Positions 61,313 to 64,000 of a stretch of 64,000 bases of DNA are shown in pieces. The stretch comes from Mycobacterium sp. NS-7484. Lineage in GTDB: Bacteria; Actinomycetota; Actinomycetes; Mycobacteriales; Mycobacteriaceae. The stretch lies in the NCBI RefSeq assembly GCF_001953975.1, contig NZ_MBEJ01000018.1:1-64000 (forward strand), given 5' to 3'. Each line of letters opens with the position of its first letter. Position 1 is the first letter of the stretch. A program made the position numbers and the translations under genes. The notes beneath the pieces are model-generated. The model had not been told where the DNA came from. It searched no databases and saw nothing but the letters and a program-made list of their open reading frames with translations.

Positions 61313-64000
61313 ACCGACCAACCAGTTCTATCTGTCGCGCCTGCAGGTCATCAACTGGGGTGTGTTCGACGGGTACCACTCGATCCCGTTCAGTCCCCAG
61401 GGCACCCTGATCACCGGCTCCTCGGGAAGCGGCAAATCGTCACTGCTGGACGCGATTTCGCTGGCATTTCTGCCGTCGCACCGGCGCAACTTCAACGCCT
61501 CCGGTGACACCACCGCCGCCGGCTCGGGCACCGGCAAACGCACCGTCGACAAGTATGTCCGGGGAGCGTGGGGTGAGCGGCGCGAGGGCACCAACCGCCA
61601 GATCATGTACCTGCGCGGCACGGGCCCGGCGTGGTCGGCAGTGGCCGTCACCTACAGTGATCGCACCGGACGCTCGGTCACCGGGCTTGTGCTCAAATGG
61701 CTGGCCGCCGAGAAGACCTCCGATCCGGGAAGCCGTTACTACCTGATCGACGCCGACCGCGACATCTTCGGTCTGTGCAACCGGTGGGCGGCCAACGGCT
61801 ATGACGCCGCGGTGTTCCGCGACGACGGCTGGACCGGCGGCCGCAGCGAGAGCCAGTACCTCGCGCAGCTGTACTCCAGCATCGGCATCCGGGCCTCGGA
61901 AGCCGCCCAGCAGCTGCTGGGTAAGGCGAAATCACTGAAAAGCGTTGGCGGGCTGGAGCAATTCGTCCGGGAGTTCATGCTCGACGAGCCGGTCAGCCTC
62001 AGCGGCGTGGAAGAGGCGCTTGAGCAGATCAATCCGCTGGTCGAGGCCCGCGGCCTGCTCGACGTGGCCCGGCGCAAGCGCAACACCCTGGGCAACATCG
62101 CTGCGGTGCAGGCGCGGTACGCCGACGAGGCGGCGAAGTTCGGGGTGATCGACACCATCGACAATGCGATGATCCGCGACTACGTCGACCACCTCCGCCT
62201 GGCGCAGGCCGGGCCGGAGATCGACAACCTCGACGATCAGATCACCCAACTCGGTGCCCAGCGCGACGAATTCGGTTCGCAGCAACGGCAACTGAAGAAC
62301 GAACACAACTCGCTGATGGCGCAGATCAACACCATGACGGTGGATCTGGTGCCGTTGCAGCAGCGGCTCACCGAGGCCGAGCGGATCAGCGAAGAGGTGT
62401 CGCGGCGGCGCAGCGCCTACGAGGACAAGGTCACCTCGCTGGGGCTGACGCCGCCGGACAATGGCGAGGAATTCTGGTCGCTGCGCGAGACCTTGATGGA
62501 CGAGGCCGACCGGCTGCACCGGGAGCTGTTCACCGGCAACCAGCCCTACGTCGAGGCCTCGGCCAAGGAGGTGCGGGCGCGGGAAACCCGCGAGAGTGTG
62601 GAAGCCGAGCTCGAGCGGGTGCAGCGGCTGGGCTCGCCGCTGCCCAAGACCGAGTACGAGATGCGGGCCCGTATCGCCCGTGCCCTCGACATCTCCGAGC
62701 GGGATCTGGTCTACGTCGCCGAGCTGATGGAGCTCAAGCCCGAGGAGACCCGCTGGCGGCTGGCCGTCGAAAAAGTGTTGCGCGGGGCGGGATTACGCTT
62801 GCTGGTCCCCGACGCCTACATGGAACGCGCCCTGCGGTTCGTCAACGAGAACGACATGCGTGGCCGCATCCAGTTGCAGCACGTCCAGCATGGTGCCCAG
62901 CTGCGCACCCCCGCGCCGGACACCCTGGCCACCAAGTTGCAGTTGGCCGATCCCACCCATGACAGCGCGGTGGAGGCCCTCAATGTGATCGCCGCCGTCG
63001 GGGACTACGTGTGCGTCGACGGGCCCGAGGAGTTCACCCAGCAGGCCCGGGCGGTCACCGACCAGGGGTTGCGGAAGGACAGTGGCCGGCTGTCGATCAA
63101 GGACGACCGCTCGCGCCTGCGGCCGTCGGACTACATCTTCCTCGGCGGTACCGCAGCGAAAATCGAAGCGCTGCAGGATGATCTGGCGGCGGCCCAGGAC
63201 GTCTACCAGACTGCACGGACCGCACGTGAGCGGCTCGACGAGCACCGTGGCCAACTGCAGTCCCGCGAGCGGGCCTGCCGTGCGCTGTGTGACCAGTACA
63301 TGCAGTGGAGCGACATCGACACCGACTCGGTCGACGAGATGCTCGAGCGGCTGCAGGACGAACACGACCTGCTCGTCTCGGACAACCCCGACGCCGAGCG
63401 GCTGCAACTTCGGGCCGACGAGTGCTGGGAACGGGTCGAGAAGGTCATCCAGCAGATCGGCTCGCTCAACGAGCGCGAGACCGCCCTGGACCGCAGGCGG
63501 ACCGCGCTTCTGGAACTGAGCGAGGCGCTGACCGAACGGCTCGGTTCCAGCGAGCTTCCGCAACACACCCGCGACACCATCGACGGTTACGCCGCCGATA
63601 TGGCGTTGCCGCTGGAACTGCTCGAATCCGAGCCGTACCGAGCTGAATTGGCCCGGGTCATCGGTCGCGAGCGCGACCGGCTGCGGGCCGACCGCAACCG
63701 CTCGCACGATGAGCTGGCCGGCATCATGGCCGCCTACGACAGCTCCTTCCCGGATGCGATCCCCAACGACAGTGACGTGTTCGACGAGCGGGTCCACGAC
63801 TACGTCGCGTTGTGCCGACGCATCGACGAGCGGGAACTGCCCGACGCCTACGAGCGCATGCAGCGGCTGATCACCGAGCAGGCGCCCGGCGCGATCCTGA
63901 ACCTGCACATGATCGCCGACAACGAGGCCCGGCGCATCACCGAGCAGATCGCTCGCGTCAACACCGGTCTCGGCGCGGTGGAGTTCAACCGCGGCACCCG
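61305..64000 (+). CDS. jetC: Wadjet SMC-like ATPase JetC (MksB/EptC-like), truncated by window end
   Basis: The first 898 codons are open with no stop. The N-terminal ABC head has Walker [10 protein letters not shown] (about 43-51). A long coiled coil starts near residue 290, with hinge-like segments, and continues past 800. The family is about 1,100-1,200 residues; the C-terminal head and the jetD nuclease gene should follow to the right. JetC uses ATP to extrude DNA loops so that the JetD nuclease can cleave small circular plasmids. In M. smegmatis the EptC homologue restricts plasmid maintenance. Confidence 0.92.
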   Translation, partial: MAEPTNQFYLSRLQVINWGVFDGYHSIPFSPQGTLITGSSGSGKSSLLDAISLAFLPSHRRNFNASGDTTAAGSGTGKRTVDKYVRGAWGERREGTNRQIMYLRGTGPAWSAVAVTYSDRTGRSVTGLVLKWLAAEKTSDPGSRYYLIDADRDIFGLCNRWAANGYDAAVFRDDGWTGGRSESQYLAQLYSSIGIRASEAAQQLLGKAKSLKSVGGLEQFVREFMLDEPVSLSGVEEALEQINPLVEARGLLDVARRKRNTLGNIAAVQARYADEAAKFGVIDTIDNAMIRDYVDHLRLAQAGPEIDNLDDQITQLGAQRDEFGSQQRQLKNEHNSLMAQINTMTVDLVPLQQRLTEAERISEEVSRRRSAYEDKVTSLGLTPPDNGEEFWSLRETLMDEADRLHRELFTGNQPYVEASAKEVRARETRESVEAELERVQRLGSPLPKTEYEMRARIARALDISERDLVYVAELMELKPEETRWRLAVEKVLRGAGLRLLVPDAYMERALRFVNENDMRGRIQLQHVQHGAQLRTPAPDTLATKLQLADPTHDSAVEALNVIAAVGDYVCVDGPEEFTQQARAVTDQGLRKDSGRLSIKDDRSRLRPSDYIFLGGTAAKIEALQDDLAAAQDVYQTARTARERLDEHRGQLQSRERACRALCDQYMQWSDIDTDSVDEMLERLQDEHDLLVSDNPDAERLQLRADECWERVEKVIQQIGSLNERETALDRRRTALLELSEALTERLGSSELPQHTRDTIDGYAADMALPLELLESEPYRAELARVIGRERDRLRADRNRSHDELAGIMAAYDSSFPDAIPNDSDVFDERVHDYVALCRRIDERELPDAYERMQRLITEQAPGAILNLHMIADNEARRITEQIARVNTGLGAVEFNRGT

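Overview
The window comes from a fast-growing mycobacterium (Mycolicibacterium-type). It is GC-rich and carries Mycobacteriales-specific genes: WS/DGAT acyltransferase, AftD, LpqI, DUF3068, R2lox, multiple Lip/FadD/FadE genes and EspC-like proteins. From about 36.4 kb onward the gene order follows M. tuberculosis Rv0223c-Rv0238 as I remember it. No rRNA, tRNA, CRISPR array or intact transposase gene was seen.

Layout. (1) 1-5.3 kb: the end of an aminoacetone/1-amino-2-propanol microcompartment (RMM/AAUM) operon on the minus strand (phospholyase, CoA-acylating aldehyde dehydrogenase, tandem-domain shell protein, start of a further cargo-like gene), with a divergent APC permease. (2) 5.3-12.3 kb: a small ORF, a vapBC module bracketed by a 48-bp direct repeat, an esterase, a fused acyl-CoA dehydrogenase, then lipC and a WS/DGAT gene (Rv0220-Rv0221-like). 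(3) 12.4-29 kb: an accessory oxidative catabolic region. It has a 3Fe-4S ferredoxin, a TauD dioxygenase, two Rieske oxygenases each followed by a paralogous ~110-aa unknown protein, a KshB-like reductase, SDR, desaturase, two amidohydrolases, an aldehyde dehydrogenase, MarR and TetR regulators, and an AveC-like membrane protein coupled to a CbbQ/NorQ-type ATPase and a CbbO/NorD-type VWA protein. (4) 29-36.4 kb: a lipO-fadD12-acyltransferase operon, a Phd/PIN toxin-antitoxin pair, nat, and small stress or metabolic genes. (5) 36.4-55.1 kb: the conserved envelope block (aldehyde dehydrogenase, methyltransferase, glycosyltransferase, Rv0226c-like, DUF3068, TmaT-like acyltransferase, Php, GNAT, MFS, R2lox, aftD, DUF2613, lpqI, TetR). 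(6) 55.1-57.9 kb: a type VII-style cassette (EspC-like protein, WXG-DUF1023 hydrolase, lipoprotein). (7) 59.1-64 kb: jetA, jetB and most of jetC of a Wadjet (EptABCD/MksBEF-like) anti-plasmid system, cut by the window edge.

How the genes may work together. In region 3 the reductase and ferredoxin probably feed electrons to both Rieske oxygenases. Both oxygenase promoters carry an almost identical 20-bp site next to a co-transcribed MarR gene, which suggests one regulon for one unknown, probably steroid- or terpenoid-like, substrate. The most novel material is in this region: the paired small proteins, one oxygenase with non-Rieske ligands, an amidohydrolase lacking its HxH motif, and the AveC/ATPase/VWA trio. 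Operon and regulon statements are inferred from spacing and motifs. Family assignments come from reading the translations. Locus names from other species are from memory and were not looked up.
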